Below are positions 62,962 through 64,000 of a stretch of 64,000 nucleotides of DNA, piece after piece. The position numbers were made by a program, and so were the translations under genes. The notes beneath the pieces are model-generated. The model saw only the letters and a program-made list of their open reading frames with translations. It ran no database searches and was not told the DNA's origin. The stretch lies in the NCBI GenBank assembly GCA_036346205.1, contig JARFJB010001910.1, positions 504,501-568,500 on the forward strand. The letters run 5' to 3'. Every line of letters begins with the position of its first letter. Position 1 is the stretch's first letter. Origin of the DNA: Vesta saturnalis (lineage: Eukaryota > Arthropoda > Insecta > Coleoptera > Lampyridae).

Positions 62962-64000
62962 TGTTACGGAATGCATAAATGAGTGGGAGGAGACGCTGTC
63001 AAAGTAACTGGAAGTTTTTTATGAGTAGTTGTTCTTGGTTGATCGATGCCGAGGACGAGTGACCATTATATTGTCACGCGGCCCTATAAATTGTGAAAGT
63101 ACAAATAAAATCTTATTAGCAGTGTAATAGGAAGAAGTAGAAAATAGCTTCCTTATTAAAATAATAAAAGGCTACAGTAAAAATGAAATTGCAAGGTTGT
63201 CAAGTTGGTGACAGTAATAAAAAGGATTGCACCTTAATTTAAATACGCATTAAAAATGACGTAATAAGTGAAAATAACACGTTTTGTATGTATTAGACTG
63301 GCAATAAATTGTGTTTAAATAGTGAACAATAAATGTAAAGGACAGTGATCGATCCAAATTGATAAATCAAGGTATAAAGAACAATAACTCGAATTTATTG
63401 GTATACAAAAAAGGAAGCTTGGCGGTTTGTAGTACATCTTGCTGTTCGTCGCGTACGCTGTTTTGTAAATGAAATTAAACAATTAAAGTAATAATTGACT
63501 ATTATAAATAAATCAAGCATTTATTTATAAAAATTGTTAAATTATTGGACAGAAAGGTGGAAACGTTTTAATCCACCACAAAAGTGTAAACAAGATATCG
63601 CGAGAACAAAGGGACCAAGGCATCAGCCCGCCGCTTCACCTATTCGAGGCCTCAGAGGCTAGTCCGAAACGCAGAACACGTCATCAGCCTTCAACGAAAG
63701 GACAGATAGATACGATCTTTTATTGTGTAAATAAAGAAACTTTTTGTGTGCCTTATTTTCTCTGAACTTGCAGTTGAATACCACAATTGTAAGGAAAATA
63801 CTTCCTTCAATTCTGATAAAGAATTTATGGTTGCATGTTAGTATTAAGAATAATATTTTAAATTATAGGTGATTATCAAATGTTGTAAACCAAACATTTT
63901 GCACTGTGAATTTCAGTAATGAAATAAGTATAACGTTTGATTTATTTTTATTATGAAAGACAATTATTATTAAAAGCTTATATAAATATTGAATATCTAA
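62962..64000 (+). repeat. long repeat, right copy (runs off the window)
   Basis: Second copy of the repeat at 59382, displaced by about 3.58 kb. It has an extra CTACAGTAAAAATGAAATTG stretch near 63172. The copy is cut by the end of the window, so its full length and 3' border are unknown. Confidence 0.88.

Noticed and set aside
59382..64000. Complete LTR retrotransposon
   Set aside because: No gag, protease, RT or integrase sequence between the copies, and the repeat extends to the window edge, so LTR borders cannot be fixed.

Overview
The window looks like insect nuclear DNA. It is AT-rich, its one conserved gene has many short exons split by a mix of tiny (about 50 bp) and very long (9 to 19 kb) introns, and most intron space is filled by insect-type mobile elements: mariner/Tc1, hAT and its MITEs, a LINE, Penelope-like elements and long foldback elements. 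Nothing bacterial is present. The species cannot be named from the sequence alone.

The one host gene I can support is the orthologue of Drosophila sunday driver (syd; vertebrate JIP3/MAPK8IP3 and JIP4/SPAG9), a scaffold linking kinesin-1/dynein-dynactin cargo transport to JNK signalling. It runs on the + strand. The start codon is at 4945 and twelve coding exons can be joined with consistent splice phases: 4945-5169, 5217-5343, 5397-5781, 17784-17988 (or its duplicate 14357-14561), 18039-18120, 36921-36978, 37679-37958, 38006-38258, 49977-50259, 50312-50713, 50760-51046 and 51100-51488. Together they encode about 992 residues: RH1, coiled coils, the leucine-zipper/RH2 region and most of the C-terminal beta-propeller-like region. 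The last donor at 51489 has no partner that I can find, so the 3' end probably lies beyond the window. Exon 9 (49977-50259) contains two frame breaks, and exons 4 and 5 lie inside a 3.4 kb tandem duplication whose left copy of exon 5 is damaged.

Layout. 1-3510: a foldback element with tandemly duplicated arm and large (GT)n tracts. 3670-4737: direct and tandem repeats just upstream of syd. 4945-5781: syd exons 1-3. 5782-14356: intron with a mariner-type relic (7700-8560), an element carrying a hammerhead-like motif (8760-9075) and a TIR element (9360-10472). 11797-18633: the tandem duplication with syd exons 4 and 5. 18121-36920: a large intron holding a 1.16 kb palindrome, a TIR transposon with an XPG/FEN1-like remnant (22954-25709), a Penelope GIY-YIG endonuclease remnant followed by a hammerhead ribozyme motif (28080-29320), and a 3.1 kb TIR element inserted into a decayed TGTTTG-type repeat. 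36921-38258: exons 6-8. 38259-49976: intron with a hAT MITE and three mariner-type elements, one split by a Penelope-type inverted insertion bearing two hammerhead motifs. 49977-51488: exons 9-12. 51489-64000: a LINE/hAT/LINE mosaic, a Tc1-like relic, tRNA-like sequence, a hAT MITE, and a repeat of at least 1 kb present twice 3.58 kb apart.

The less ordinary signals are the repeated hammerhead-ribozyme-like motifs, the TIR transposon with the FEN1-like remnant, and the exon-bearing duplication inside syd. All coordinates and matches were read by eye; no alignment, folding or database search was run.
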